The notes beneath the pieces were generated by a model. It was not told the origin of the DNA. It saw only the letters and a list, made by a program, of their open reading frames with translations, and did not search any database. Below, one piece after another: positions 1 to 12,561 of a DNA stretch of 64,000 nucleotides; position 1 is the first letter of the stretch; each line of letters begins with the position of its first letter. A program made the translations under genes and the position numbers. The DNA is from Bombus terrestris (Eukaryota > Arthropoda > Insecta > Hymenoptera > Apidae): NCBI RefSeq assembly GCF_910591885.1, contig NC_063270.1:1240001-1304000 (forward strand), given 5' to 3'.

Positions 1-2629
1 TATCTATAGCTAACGGCTTAATCGACTATATAGGTTCAAGAAGAACAACGATGGCTATTTGCAGATAGTATAACACAATTCTAATAATTTACCTTTAATA
101 ATATGATTTTTCACTAATTGTTAAAGGTACATAGCTACACCAGATTTATAAAAACACATTACATTAATTAAAAATTAATGTAATATTTGAAAGATTCTCT
201 CCGTTAATTTTATACCATTATACATACGACACAAACAGTACATATTAAAAATAAAAGTAAACCTTTTATAAAGAGTTCAAATTATTTACGAACAGTTTTA
301 TATTCTTACCGTAAAAAATCTAAAAATATATGATTATATAAAAGAAACATGAAAGCACAGAAAGATTTAAAAAACAATAAGTGATCAAAATTAAAGGATA
401 GCCTGAGTAAAGCAGCGATCTTAGCGAATAGCGGAATCCGGTACAATTCTCCAAGATCGTGTGGCCATAGTGAAAGGAGAAAACCACGATAAATTAGTAG
501 GCTGCGGGAAGCGTGACGCTTTTTAAAAGCCATGATTTTCTGATGAAAGCTCGCGTTCTAAGGCGCGCTCGCGCGGTTTATCGAGAAGGGGTGAGAAAGG
601 GGACAGAGGCCAGGCCGCCTGCTCCGTTTAGCTGCAACCTAGCAATTACCTGTAGGGCATAATTGTCATCCTTTACGTTTTCCAGGACGGTCTCCCCGTC
701 CCTCTTTGGTTGCTTGCTTACTTGCTCCTTGCTCGAAGCGACCCCTGGGCCACCCTAGCGGGGGCGTTGGGTCACGCGAGGCCGTGCCTGTCGCAAAAGT
801 CCACGCGACGCGCACAGCCACGCAATGCCGAAACAACACCGACTTACCTTGCCAGTATCAGATTTCTAATTACTAATTTACTCCCGCCGCACATCCCCGC
901 GGAAACCCGGCCTTTCCAACCGAGACCAAAGCTTTCGACCAGCGAGAGTTACACGCTCTTTTAAAAGTTTGCGTTTCGAATGGAAATTATCAATTTCTTC
1001 GTCGACCGAATAACGGTACATTGTTCTGTTTGATGAACCAGCTGGTCGAAATGTGGCCGTCGCATCGTTGTGGACGGGGCAGGAAGAACAGATTCCACGA
1101 TGAACTATTTGATAAGTTAACCCATTCGAGGTTTGAGTTTAGCTATAGGATAATAATCATGTTTCTTTTTGTTCTGAGGATAATTCTTTGTGTTTTTAAT
1201 TTTATTTTTAAATTAATGTAAGTTTCAATTTTTATATATTCTTTTCGCTAGTATCATAGAATTCCCTCTATAAGTTATTGAATACTTCCTAACTTAGAAT
1301 ATAGTGTATGTTCAAATAGGTTTACAAGAAGACCTTTAAAACTGCCAATGTAGATTAATTTTTCTTATACTGCACGCCGTTAATAAATATCAACTTCATT
1401 TCCGAATTACAACTTTTATTTATTCCTATTTTAAATGTACTAACAATAAATGTGCCAAGACTTAATAGAATATACCAAATATAGTCTATATTGTGTATAT
1501 TGTCAACCTCGAGTAGGCTAAAATGAACAGATGTGTTTGGTGACTTACCAGCCAGGAAAAAAGGGTAGGCTCGAACGATTAATGAGTTAAATACTGCTCT
1601 ATAGAGACGTCGTGGTATTTACCTGGAAGCAGAAGATCGTTTCGTGAGGGGTTAGTGATAGTCATGGTAACGAGCAAGGTTGATTTTTAAGGATATATTC
1701 GTTGAGGGATAGGATGGATGTGTTAGAAGAAGGGTTAAGGGGGTAAAGGAAGTACATCGAGTGAGGTGATGCGAGGCAGGAAGGTACGAAGGCGGGCATA
1801 ATTGCGAAAATTAATTATTGCCATGCACGAATGTCATGTGTCTCCCTGTTATTAGCCGACGGGCATAATTTAAAGGGAAGCGACTTGTTAACAATATCGT
1901 GCTCGTCCCGAAATTGGTGTACGTGGATAGAAATACAAGTAGGAATTGGTACCGTTCTTAGCTTTTAATAGTTCAAATTTATAATTAGTAATGCTATTAG
2001 GTATTTCAAATTTATTTAGATATGTAGTGAATTTCTTCCATGTTTCATAATCAGGTATAAGAATGTTACGCACGCTAAATTCTTGTCTAATTAAATTATT
2101 TCCTTCAGGAATATATTTAGAAAGGAACTACACGTAATATTATAGTGTATATGTGTAAACACAATAAATATCAAATTAAAAGTATTTGTGATGTTACTGA
2201 CGTAATAAAATTTTAAGGTACTGAAACTCGTGTTATAATTCGATGAACGTTACGACACGCGAACACCGACCGATTTTCACGACTCATTCACGAAGACTGC
2301 GTTCTTCGAAACAACGACGACGGACACGCCCAATGTTTAGAATTTTCAACGGCGCGGTTCTTTAGTTGAACTTCAAAATATGAGCAGTTTTCAATGTAAG
2401 CTGTTGACACAGACCTGAACTGAATGCACCACAGAATTTAAATGTATACAAATACATGACTATATTTTTACAAGATCTATCGTATCTCGATGTTCATTTA
2501 ATGGAAAATATCTTAAATCAGCGAAGCTTTCCAAGAACATATGTAATATTTCTTTAATCAATTGATTTTTACAAAAAAGATATAAAAAAGCTTACAGATC
2601 ATTAGAAAAATGCGACCTCAGATGCAGGG
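1..2629. other. AT-rich noncoding DNA with one CpG-rich block
   Basis: No convincing gene is visible. Open frames here are short and have no recognisable domains. The part at about 540-1110 is richer in G+C and CpG, and AT-rich sequence flanks it on both sides. On the minus strand around 842-851 there is a close match to a splice donor (CAAG then GTAAGT). The sequence upstream of it on that strand has stops in all three frames, so at most it could end an untranslated exon. Intronic or intergenic DNA is the simplest reading. Confidence 0.5.
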
Positions 2630-3060
2630 TACTATATACAGGTTGTATTGTAACATGTGGAGCCCACTTCAGAAGTGGATAGGAAATATCACAAGAACAA
2701 TGAAAAAAGTTTATATGAACATATGTCCTGTCCGATCTGATTTCAGAGTTATAGCCGTTTTTGTGTTTCAACAATCCGCAACTGTTTACCTTCATAGAAG
2801 GTACTCGGACCCTCGGTTTGTATGCAAGCTTGCAATCGTATGAAAGAATTTTGCAATATTTCAAATATTCCAGGTATAATCGAATAATACAAACCAAGGG
2901 TACCCATTTCAATGAAGTTAAGCAGTCGCGGATTGTTGAAACACAAAAATGGCTACAAATTTGAAACAAAGTCGGATAGATCTGTATGAACTTTTTTCAT
3001 ACCCACTTTCCCGCCCACTTCTAAAGTGGGTTCCACATGATATAATATAATAGATACTAT
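2630..3060. mobile_element. Long imperfect palindrome (foldback/hairpin element)
   Basis: The left arm (about 2630-2850) and the reverse complement of the right arm (about 2853-3060) align along nearly their whole length, at roughly three matches in four by eye. There is almost no spacer between them. Matching landmarks are CATGTGGA at 2654-2661 against TCCACATG at 3032-3039, the block around AAGTGG near 2675 against CCCACTT near 3015, and TTTGTGTTTCAACAATCCGC (2760-2779) against GCGGATTGTTGAAACACAAA (2929-2948). The two strands therefore yield two similar short peptides, which is a by-product of the palindrome and not evidence of a gene. A transcript would fold into a stem of about 200 bp. 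It may be a palindromic non-autonomous DNA transposon or two copies inserted head to head. I could not identify the family and see no clear target-site duplication. Confidence 0.72.
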
Positions 3061-6000
3061 ATAATTGCTCTCTCATTAGAAATTCATTAGAAAATGCAAA
3101 GGCGCATTCAAAAGCAATATTATTCATGACACGATTTGATAAAACAAGCAAAAAACTCAACCTCATAAACTGACCGCACACCGACATAACCCAACAACCA
3201 TACGCCACAAAACCGTCCAAAAACCCTCGGTACCTTGAATAACTACCCGGTTATTACTCATTTCGCCCTCAAACAAACGTATTATAATTCTAGCCCTCAT
3301 CCTAATCTCATAACACCGCGGTGGCGGTCGCGGTCTTGCGATACACATAATCGTCTCGCAGCGTGGTGCATCAACCTTTGAAGCGGCGTTCCGTTCGTAG
3401 CACGCATTACAACATTTACTTACTGCCGTTTAACCACTTATCACGTCGGATCTCAGTGCTCCCGCAACGCGCCTAAAGGCAGATTTCCGCGGAGTTGGAG
3501 AGGGAACAGGGACACGAAGCGAAATCGAGCGGTTGCACGCCAACGCGAGTGCAACAGGGATCAGCTGAAAGAGATGAAACGCGGAATAGCAGCGAGAGGG
3601 TTGAGCCACAGTGTATATCCGTTACACGGAGCGCGTGGGAGCGTTTAACGCAGAAGCGTGCGAGCTGGCTGTGCGAGTAACGGCGTCCTTTATCAAACGA
3701 TATTGCACGGCTCGCATGCTTCAAGGACATATCTGACGGATATCAAGTCGACTACTACTCGATCCGGCTAACCGCTTACGCCCGGCGCCTCCTCTCCGTT
3801 CGTTCCAGCCCTCCCGGGGCGAGCTTCCCTTTGCACCAGTCGAATCAGATATTTACCGATTCCAATTGCTTTCGTGATTGCGTCTAAGTGGCCTGGATAG
3901 GCGTGTTTCGCCGGGCACGCGGTAATGGGTATCGCCGAGCTAGCCACCTCGCGAAGAATTCGCTCTGAATTTCAAAGGATCGATTCCTGGTCGATTTGAG
4001 GGGAATTGTCAAAATCGGCAAACGTTATTTGGTAGTCGAATAATTTTTGTGAAGGTAGGTGGTTTGTGAAGGGAACGGTTATTGGCGTCTCCGGTGAAAT
4101 GTATATTTGAGCTTGGTGTTGGTATAATAATTATTAACAAATAAAATGAAATTAGCGAGGATTAAATTAAATTGTTATTCGTAAGTCGTTTGTTTTCGTA
4201 ATGAGTCAGTTTATAGATAGGTATAAGTAACGCAATATAAAGTATGTTTATTTGATGATTGTCAGGTGACTGCGTTTCTTCAGTCACTGAATGATTAAAG
4301 TTATGATTACGTATGCAACAATGCGCGTCGCTATTAAGGAACATATAGCGATGCATATAATTATTCTATATCCATATAACTGCGAATTCTTAAATGACCT
4401 TTGATTTCTCTCGTTGAACAAAGTAGTCGATATAAAACGCTGTGTTTACATCGTGTTTCTTCAGCACTATAATATGATTTACTCAAAAAAATAAAATCAC
4501 ATTAATCAAAGTACCGCTTCAAATAATTAATTTTTTACAATTCTTTTATCATCATCTATCTCCATTCTACGATACCTCGATCGAAAAACAAAATATTTGA
4601 GTCAATGAAAACTAGACTACTCTCAGCCAAGTTTCTCGTGTGACCTCTTAATCCTGGTATACTGTGCGTAACTGTACTGGAACCCGACGCATATTCGAAA
4701 AATGCATTTCGAGGGAACAACCGTGGACAATGAAATATGCATTTCGTATCAAAACTTCTGGTTTGGTCGACGGTTGAATGAAATCCGTGAAGGATTGATC
4801 GTTAGAGACTAGAAGGTTCGTGAAGCATCGTGAATTATGATAGATACGCGGACGAACCAAGAAGAGAGAAGAAGAAGAAGAAGAATAAAGAGAGACAGAG
4901 AAAGGACTGTAGGTTAGGCGAATACGCCAAGGGGTCTCTCTGCTTGCCTCTGATGTGGTCTGTGGCCTGAGCTTAATAACCGTCGGCCCTCGGCCTCCTC
5001 AAACAAACGTTTCTATCCGTTGTGCATCTCTTTGCCTCTAGCGTCGAGAATCCTCAACGATGACACGGATGAGAAAGAAAAATGACAATGCGGAAAGCCA
5101 CCTATATATTGTGCTAATTATCGTAATAAAAGTCAGTAACTACATTTTATAAAAATTTGTACAATCATGTGAAGGACCTAAGAAAATACAAGAGTAAGTA
5201 TATTGCAATAAAAACACGTCAAACAGGATGGCTGGAGTTAAGAGATATAATAATATCTTTAATCGTAAACAAACGTACAATTGATAAAGATTAATCTATA
5301 GAATAAAAGAGTAACGAGCGCAAGAATAGTGCAGGTACTATCTCCTAATTATTAATTATGCCAGAAGCTGCGCTTCTTTATCATAGACCAGTACACGGTT
5401 CCAAAAAGCTATGCTCAATACTTTCCAACGTTTTGCACACCTGTGACAAATTTCACCGCAACGGCGAGCGACACTGGAGGAAGAAAAAGCATGGTCGAAT
5501 GGTCGGCCAGCCAAACGGTACACATTAATCAGCTGGTCGAGCTCGATGGTCAAATTTCATGCGAGCCACCGAAAACGTTGTCCATCTGAACGAGGAAGAA
5601 ATTTATCTCCGCGTCGCGTCGCGCCGTGTCATTCATGGATAAAACGCCGGACCCTCGAACGAATCAAATGAACGCGACCAAAAAGCGGCGTGGTCGGTAA
5701 AAAAACGAGGTTGATACGTGCTGTCGAGAGGTACTCCGGTATTAAAAACGCGGATAAAAGTCACAAGGAACGAGCCATCGGATTATATCGTTGCCCCGAA
5801 CGTAGTCGTGTGTAGGAGGCAATGCAAGAAGAGCCATGAAGAGGGGAGGGCGGCGAGTGGCTCATCGACTGGTACAGCCTAGTACCGATATTACCCTGCA
5901 CCCTCAGACCAACCAACCGACGAGCAAGAGAAACAGAGACTACCAGGTGAATAGAAAGAGAAAGGTAGAGAGAGGAACGAGGCAAAGAGGAATATGTAAG

Positions 6001-7469
6001 CTCGCGTAGATATCCACTTCCCTTCCGCGATCAATTAATTCCGGACACTAATGCTTTTCTAAAGACACACACCCAGGCCAGGGCTCACCACTCGGTGGGC
6101 TGATAACCGACTATTCCTAGAGCCGTCCGTCCGAACCGTCGAATTGCACGTCACGCGATTCCATCGTGGCTCCGTTGCATTTCCCTCTCGACGGCTACTA
6201 CGCGATGACGGAGTTACTCCGATCACCCAAAAATTTCGGAATATGAAATGAAATGTTGTTTGTTCTAGTGAATTATAAGTCCTATATTAATAATTTTAAT
6301 AACATCCCTTTGACAATCTTGATGTATAAAGTGATTTGCTGTATATGCAAAAACATGAAGATTACAAAGTTGGTTTAAAGTGATTTTATAATTTAAGGAG
6401 CAACAGTAAAAAATATCTCATGGACTAGTAAACTAAATCCTCTTTTTAATCAACGGCTCATGAACCTGTTCCAATTCCTCTACTACTGTTTCCGTTATCC
6501 CACATATTCAGCTATAAAAAACTAGTCTAGGCTCGAGCGAACAGTATTTCTGACTGGCATCGACTAGATTCGCAGCACCGCTCAAGGCGCATTCCCAAGG
6601 TACAATAAATCATCGGTCTGTCCCGCTCTCGCGTTCTCCATCTCTATTTTCGGAAAATCGACGACGTTTCTCCCCCACTAATAGGCACCTATCTGCGCTG
6701 TTACTCCGTTTCTACGACTACGAAGCCGATTCATTCCCTCCCTCTTCCTCTCCAGAGTATTCTAATTGTGAGAGACAGTCCAGGGGAAAATACTCGACGG
6801 AAGTTTCCACGAGCCTCGCCTCTCCGACATATCGCTGGTATTTCAATGTGTCACCAATACCAACGTCGCAGCGACACGGCAACTCTTACCTTTACGTAAC
6901 ACCTACACCGTTTCCATCCCACCCATCTTAACGGAATTAATTCCGAAAGCAAAATTAAGTACCTACGAGAGATGGTAAATATAGTCGCCGAACATTCTCG
7001 GGACGAAAGGTAAACTAGAAAGGTTGGTCGCGTTCCACTTCGTAAAGGTTGTGAGCAAATGCACGATTTTCGAAAGACGTTCTCAAAGATAAAGGTAAGA
7101 GTCTCTAGTTTCACTCTTGTCCACTCTAGAACCGGAATGCCTGTCGATCTTCCGCGAGAGACAGGGTGAATAGATTACTCGGTTCTCTAGAGGAGGAACG
7201 TCTGCTATTGCTATACAAACTATAATGTTTCTACGATGTTTAATGTAGCAAGTTGGCCGGCTAGCAATCAGACTATTTTTCTCCTATAGAAGAAAAAATA
7301 GGATGTATCTGACACTTCACTGTGCCTATGTGAATCTAAAGACGATATTACCGCCAGTGGAACTACTTCCACGGAATAAAAATTTCATACTAGATTCGCG
7401 AGAAAGTGCATGTAGTATGCTCAAATGCGAAATAATTTTCTATCGTCTTTCCAGTTTTTTAATTATACA
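3061..7469. other. Noncoding DNA with CpG-rich blocks
   Basis: Blocks rich in CpG lie at about 3340-3960, 5560-6240 and 6530-7150, separated by AT-rich spacers (about 4020-4560 and 5090-5350). The open frames are short, overlap on both strands and show no domain. Around 6885-6895 (minus) and 7090-7099 (plus) there are AAAG-GTAAGAG donor-like matches. None has an associated coding frame, so I do not call exons. Confidence 0.45.
4868..4885. repeat. (GAA)6 microsatellite
   Basis: Six uninterrupted GAA units sit inside a longer purine-rich stretch (about 4859-4906). Confidence 0.9.
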
Positions 7470-7471
7470 TA

Positions 7472-7660
7472 TTAGATCGCCCGAAAAGTTTCTTTCGTTT
7501 TATAAGGAAATTATATTATTTTGTTGAATTCAGTATGATCCATTTTGTTCTATCAAAATAAAGATCACAACGTTCGACAGATTGGGTTTCATGTTTGTAT
7601 AAAGATGCATCGTTGTAAAAGACGTGTCTGTAAAAGAAAGGCACTTTTCGGACAACCTAA
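7472..7660. mobile_element. Mariner-type non-autonomous element (MITE-like)
   Basis: The 189-bp element begins TTAGATCGCCCGAAAAGT and ends with the complement of TTAGGTTGTCCGAAAAGT. The terminal inverted repeats continue as CTTTC and extend about 28 bases with a few mismatches. It is flanked by TA at 7470-7471 and TA at 7661-7662, the expected target-site duplication of Tc1/mariner transposition. Ends starting TTAGGT and containing an AAGT block are typical of mariner relatives in insects (family knowledge). The interior is far too short for a transposase and contains no transposase motif. It therefore looks like an internally deleted copy mobilised in trans and is now probably inert. The left end has drifted more than the right. 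Confidence 0.82.
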
Positions 7661-9111
7661 TATATATGTATGTTATGAGATAATATATATATGAAACAAA
7701 TCTCAAAACATATTTTATCGTATCAAAATGGGATTTGATTTTCTTTGTCGAATAAACAACAATTTCACAGATTAATCGACATATTTGTCGACAACCTTAT
7801 CGGCGAATTCTTTGATAATGGTGCGCACCGACGGCTGAGCTTTTGAGAAGTTCTCGAAAGTGACGTTGATCCCTCCTTCCGTTATCCGTTGCGACTGTCG
7901 CTCACAATTAGCCGTCCCGAAGGATCTGCCAGCCAGGAAGAACAGAACAGAAGGAGTACCGGGAAAATAGAGGAGAATAAAATGAAGAGTGGGAGGGTAA
8001 GATGGGGGTACAGGGACGAAGTGACTGCTACTTGACGGCGCATCTTACATGACAGTCTTTGTACTAACTATCAGGTAACTCCTTCCTGTCGACCCCTTCG
8101 TATCTCCTATTTTCACCCTTTCCCAGCTGCGAAAGTCTCCTCTTCGTCATTGCCATTCAACAGTGAAGATAGTTAAGAGCGGAAGAAAGAAAGAGACGGC
8201 ACGAAAGAACGAAGAAGGTAAGAACGAATTAGACAAGTGTTGATTAAACGTGATAAAATTATTTTAAAGAAAAGTAGAAGTAGAATAATGTTAAATTCAT
8301 GTTGATATAATTACTGAAAAAGTATAATGAAAGACGACATCAGTTGCATTAGATGTCTGTGTCAGGCCATTTACCGACTAATTCTACTTAACGGCAGATG
8401 TATTAAGTATGAAATAGACAATTGTCTACAAGTATTGTCCTATATAACTACACGTTATTGAGAGCTAAATATCATTTAAATTGTGCTTCGCATCTAACAT
8501 TAATCGTAATATTCATTGTTGAAATTTATTTCTTGTATTGATATTTATAATGGTAAACACGATATTGATATGTACTTCTGTCTATCAAGCAGCGCTACTT
8601 GGTTACACTGCAACCAAGAACTTACTGCCCCAAGAACTAGAAACTGATTTCCATTTAACTATCGATCACCGCTATTTTTACCATTTTTAAATTGGAAACC
8701 CATTTAAAAACATCTACAATTTCCGCATTTGGTTTAGTTAATGAAATATGCCCTATTTTGAACTTTTTCCATTTGAACCACTATAGTTTACTATTATGAA
8801 AACTGACGATTAACTCGCACAAAAGCCATAATTATCGTTCGACACTCTTCAAACTTCGTTTCACAGGTATTTCGCGTCTGACACATACGGGAACAACGAA
8901 CAACCAACCCTCCTTCGCGTTAATTTTACACCAACACAACACTTTTCGACCCGTTCGTCGCCCACCTACACGTAGCCACCGTCTGAGGAAAGCATGAATG
9001 CCCAAACGAAGGTGGTATGCCGTAGGCAGGGACAGCTCATTAATATTTAGACGTATTTTGAGCGGCGGGCCACCACCATCACCGCCATCAGCCTCGCTAA
9101 CTTCAGCCCCA

Positions 9112-9135
9112 TCGTCGTCGTCATCGTCGTCGTCG
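9112..9135. repeat. (TCG)n microsatellite with one TCA
   Basis: Eight TCG/TCA triplets in a row, preceded by a CCACCACCATCACCGCCATCA-like stretch from about 9071. On the minus strand the triplets read as a run of aspartate codons in one frame. With no other coding sign I treat it as a simple repeat. Confidence 0.88.
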
Positions 9136-9291
9136 CCTTTATACATAATTATACGCGCGAGATTGGCGAGTGTCGGGCGAGCATCGCTGCCTAAAGATTC
9201 TTCGCTACATCCAGCCAGGAAATTTTCCCCGGCTACAATTCGCTCGAGTCGTTATGTGAACAAAACTACGAGAGAACTGTTATTATTTGTT

Positions 9292-9313
9292 AAACAATAA
9301 ACAATTATTGTTT
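9292..9313. repeat. 9-bp inverted repeat (AAACAATAA / TTATTGTTT)
   Basis: A perfect 9-bp stem with the 4-base loop ACAA. A partial second copy of the right-hand motif (TTGTTTGTCG) follows at about 9329-9338, so the spot is a small AT-rich repeat cluster. Probably simple-sequence evolution. Confidence 0.6.
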
Positions 9314-12300
9314 GTCGCAATAATAACAATTGTTTGTCGTGTAAAATTTGCACGATAGCTTGTCTTAGATCAAGTATGATTTTGATAACAAATTTTTGAA
9401 AAGATAAAATAATACAAAAATTTGACATGCACTGTTACATGCTCATAAAATTGTGTCTTAATTAAGACGTTTCAGAAAGAAGACTGCGTTTGAGTATCTA
9501 TGCTTGTAAATTGAATATTTCCTTTCGGAAAACTTTCACTCCTAATTGCTTAGTTCTTATTATTCTTGCAAATATCTTTTTATATAATTTTAGGAAACAC
9601 CCCGCGCATAACTGGCAAAATAATTTTGTTAAAGTGAAAATTCTGTTTTCTACACTAATTTTCCTTTATTATATATTCCTAAAATGTTTGAATCATTTTG
9701 TATTACACGTTTTGGCTAACAAAATAAAATTGTTTCGTTACATCGCTAATCAATTCTTACTGAGAATCGCTTGATTCTGATCGACAGGAGGGATGATTAA
9801 AATTGTTGTCTCCCCCAGGCACCTAATAGTCCGGACGATCGTCTCGTCTACTGCTGGAGTTTCACAAAACGTCTAGACTGCTTCAAAGAGTGTAGATAAT
9901 AGACGAAAATAGTTCTACTATCGACTTTGTGCCGTCCCTCGCGTAATTTCCACTGATCAAGACTTATTCATTTGGCTGCTGTTAATTAACTCCTTCTCGA
10001 GCCTAATCGACACGAGAAGATTTTGATTATAAAACGAACACAAAGAATCCTTAGAGAAATACCAGCTTTCAACGTCAAATCCTTAAGGTAGGAACTTCAA
10101 TAAAAATTCGAAGATGCAATAAAAAAAATTGAATTCTAATGAACTTCCAATAACCTAAATGTCCTTTGGTAACCATATGAAACTAAAAGCGCAGCGCAAG
10201 ATTTAAATCATCATACTTTAAGTCTCCACTTAAAACTTCGAGCCCATTGCCAATTTCAAGACACTCCAGCAATGGTTGCCAATATTCGAAGACTGGTGCT
10301 CATTAATATCGATCAAATGACAACAATTTAACCAACGATAGAAAAATCTTGGCGGATCAGAAGTCGATACGAGACCACCTCTCGAAAGACACGCTGTATT
10401 TGATACCTCCGTTCACATACAGAAATTCATTACCCGTGACTAGACGTTCATTTGGTTCCTGTCCGGATAGTTAAAATCCACGAAATCGACGTTTTCGTCT
10501 ATAGAATAACAGTGCTTTTGAGAATATAGTGGTATCTTACCACGAAATGACACATTTAATCGAAGAAAATGAGACTCACGAGAATTCGAAAGGGGTCCGA
10601 GACGAAGACTCAGAAACAACGAAGCAGTCGTACAATTCGTGGTACTCTCTTCCAAGCTTCCTAATCGATTGCCGGGAGTTTTAAACTTTACGCCGACGTC
10701 CCCTTTTGCGCCCTTCAGCCGTTCTTCCGTTCACTTCGCAAAGCCGGCGGCACCGCGAAACGAACGAGAAACGAAGGAGAAATGAAGGAGAAACGAAGCA
10801 CGACTGGCCGGCGACTGAGACCAACCAGAGAAGAAGAGAAGGAAAGGCAGAGCGGAGGGGCGAAGTCTGTAAATTTTCTTACATTTTATGAGCCATCAGA
10901 ATTTCATAACCTCGAGCCAGTCCGCGTGGTACTTTGCACGGGAAAAGTTTCCGCTGGCCCGGTTCTCCTCTCCCGCTCCTTTCTTCCCGCCTGTTCATGG
11001 CGGAAGAGAATGGATTTGGGGAAATAACTGGGGAGGATTGCAGTAAGACCGATGCAACTTCTGCGCGGAGAAACGTGCGACGGCATTATCGTCTCTCGAG
11101 AATGATTTTGGTTTGGATGCTTTCTTCCTTAAAAAGAACCACCGTTGAAAAAGAAAGTAAAAGTAATTCCTATAAGCGTTTCCGTTCGCCAAAAGATTCC
11201 AAAAACATCCAACATCCGCTCTTCAATTTATATTTAAAAAAATTACCACTGATTAAAAAACAAAAATTATTCCTTGTACACCATATAGAATTTAGCCGGA
11301 ATACACATTGACCTATTACCCTTCGGAAGCCACGGTTTTCTACAATATTCGTTCGTTTCAGCAATTACACGTTCGCTTGCGCTCGCATCAGCACATGCTG
11401 TTAATGGGTTTGTATTAATTGTGACGACGATGTGGACGCGCAACAATGGACACAATACGAGAGACGATCAATGAGTGGCGAAGTATATTAACGCGCCCGC
11501 CTCTGCGTACTCTCATTCACAAAACCGTGACGCGCTATCACTTTCTCCTTCGATTCATTGATTCGATTCGCATATTCTCTTTCGCATTCTGTTTCTCTCT
11601 TCATCTCTTTCTGTATCGGCCATTCTACCATTCGTCATTGCACGCAGACTTCTCTCGGGTGTTTCACGTTTCGTTTATTATCGACGGCGACTGGCTGTAT
11701 CCGCTTTGCCGATCTCGTTGGTTTGTTCTCGACGATTAACCGAACAGCAGATCCACGGACGACGTGCGGAAGTCCCTCGACGACGTGGCTTGCGTGTCTC
11801 GCGGTCGTGCTTTCGCGTGACTGCATGCTTAAACAGCTTGACGTGCTTGATGCGGCCATGTCGATCGCGAACTTGTTAACTCGCATCTGGCTAACAGCAT
11901 TTCTGATTTCCCGCGCGTGCACTGCTTTTCCACCGATTTCTCGCGTGTTATTTTAGAAGCTGGATAAATACTTTGTTCGCAGATCGAACAATTTTTCTGT
12001 GTCTTTGAGAAAACTGTATCGTTACACATAGCTTTTTAGCACTTTCATTTTCGTTAATATTCAAATTAGCTTGCGTGTACTTTAATAATTGGAAACATAC
12101 ATATGACGACTTCCTCAGGAACATTCTTTAAGATAATATCATTCATTCTTTAAGAACAACAAAAATAATTAACAGATCGTAAGAATAGAGATCTAATATC
12201 GAATATAAACAAACCTTTTTCGAATATTTCTAATACTATCTTTTTTCCTTAACTTTATAAGGACTCAAAAATTGTATACGTAACGAGAAACACGCAATAT

Positions 12301-12534
12301 CGTACGGCAAAAGACAGTTGCCCGAAGTAGAGAAGCATTTCCTCACAAATCGACGGAAACTCTCGAAAGAATATTATAACGCTTCCGCTCTGCATAGAAA
12401 AAGCGAGGCGGGTGAAGTTTATGGAAGCGGGCGTGTATCGAGGTGAATTCGCAAGCATCTCCGTAATGGCCGGAGTGGCCACTCTCGTGTCTCTTTTTTC
12501 CTCGAAAATTGCTTCACAGGATAGGTTGCAAGTG

Positions 12535-12561
12535 GGCGGTTCTCAGCGCCGTGGAACCGCC
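12535..12561. repeat. 8-bp GC-rich hairpin
   Basis: GGCGGTTC at 12535-12542 is the exact reverse complement of GAACCGCC at 12554-12561, with an 11-base loop. It lies in a short CpG-rich patch. No poly-T or other terminator context makes sense in a eukaryote, so no function is assigned. Confidence 0.5.

Noticed and set aside
842..851. Perfect minus-strand splice donor CAAG-GTAAGT
   Set aside because: All three frames before it contain stops, and donor-like matches of this quality are expected by chance several times in 64 kb.
2749..2964. Two similar peptides encoded on opposite strands
   Set aside because: They are a consequence of the palindrome at 2630-3060, not a gene pair.
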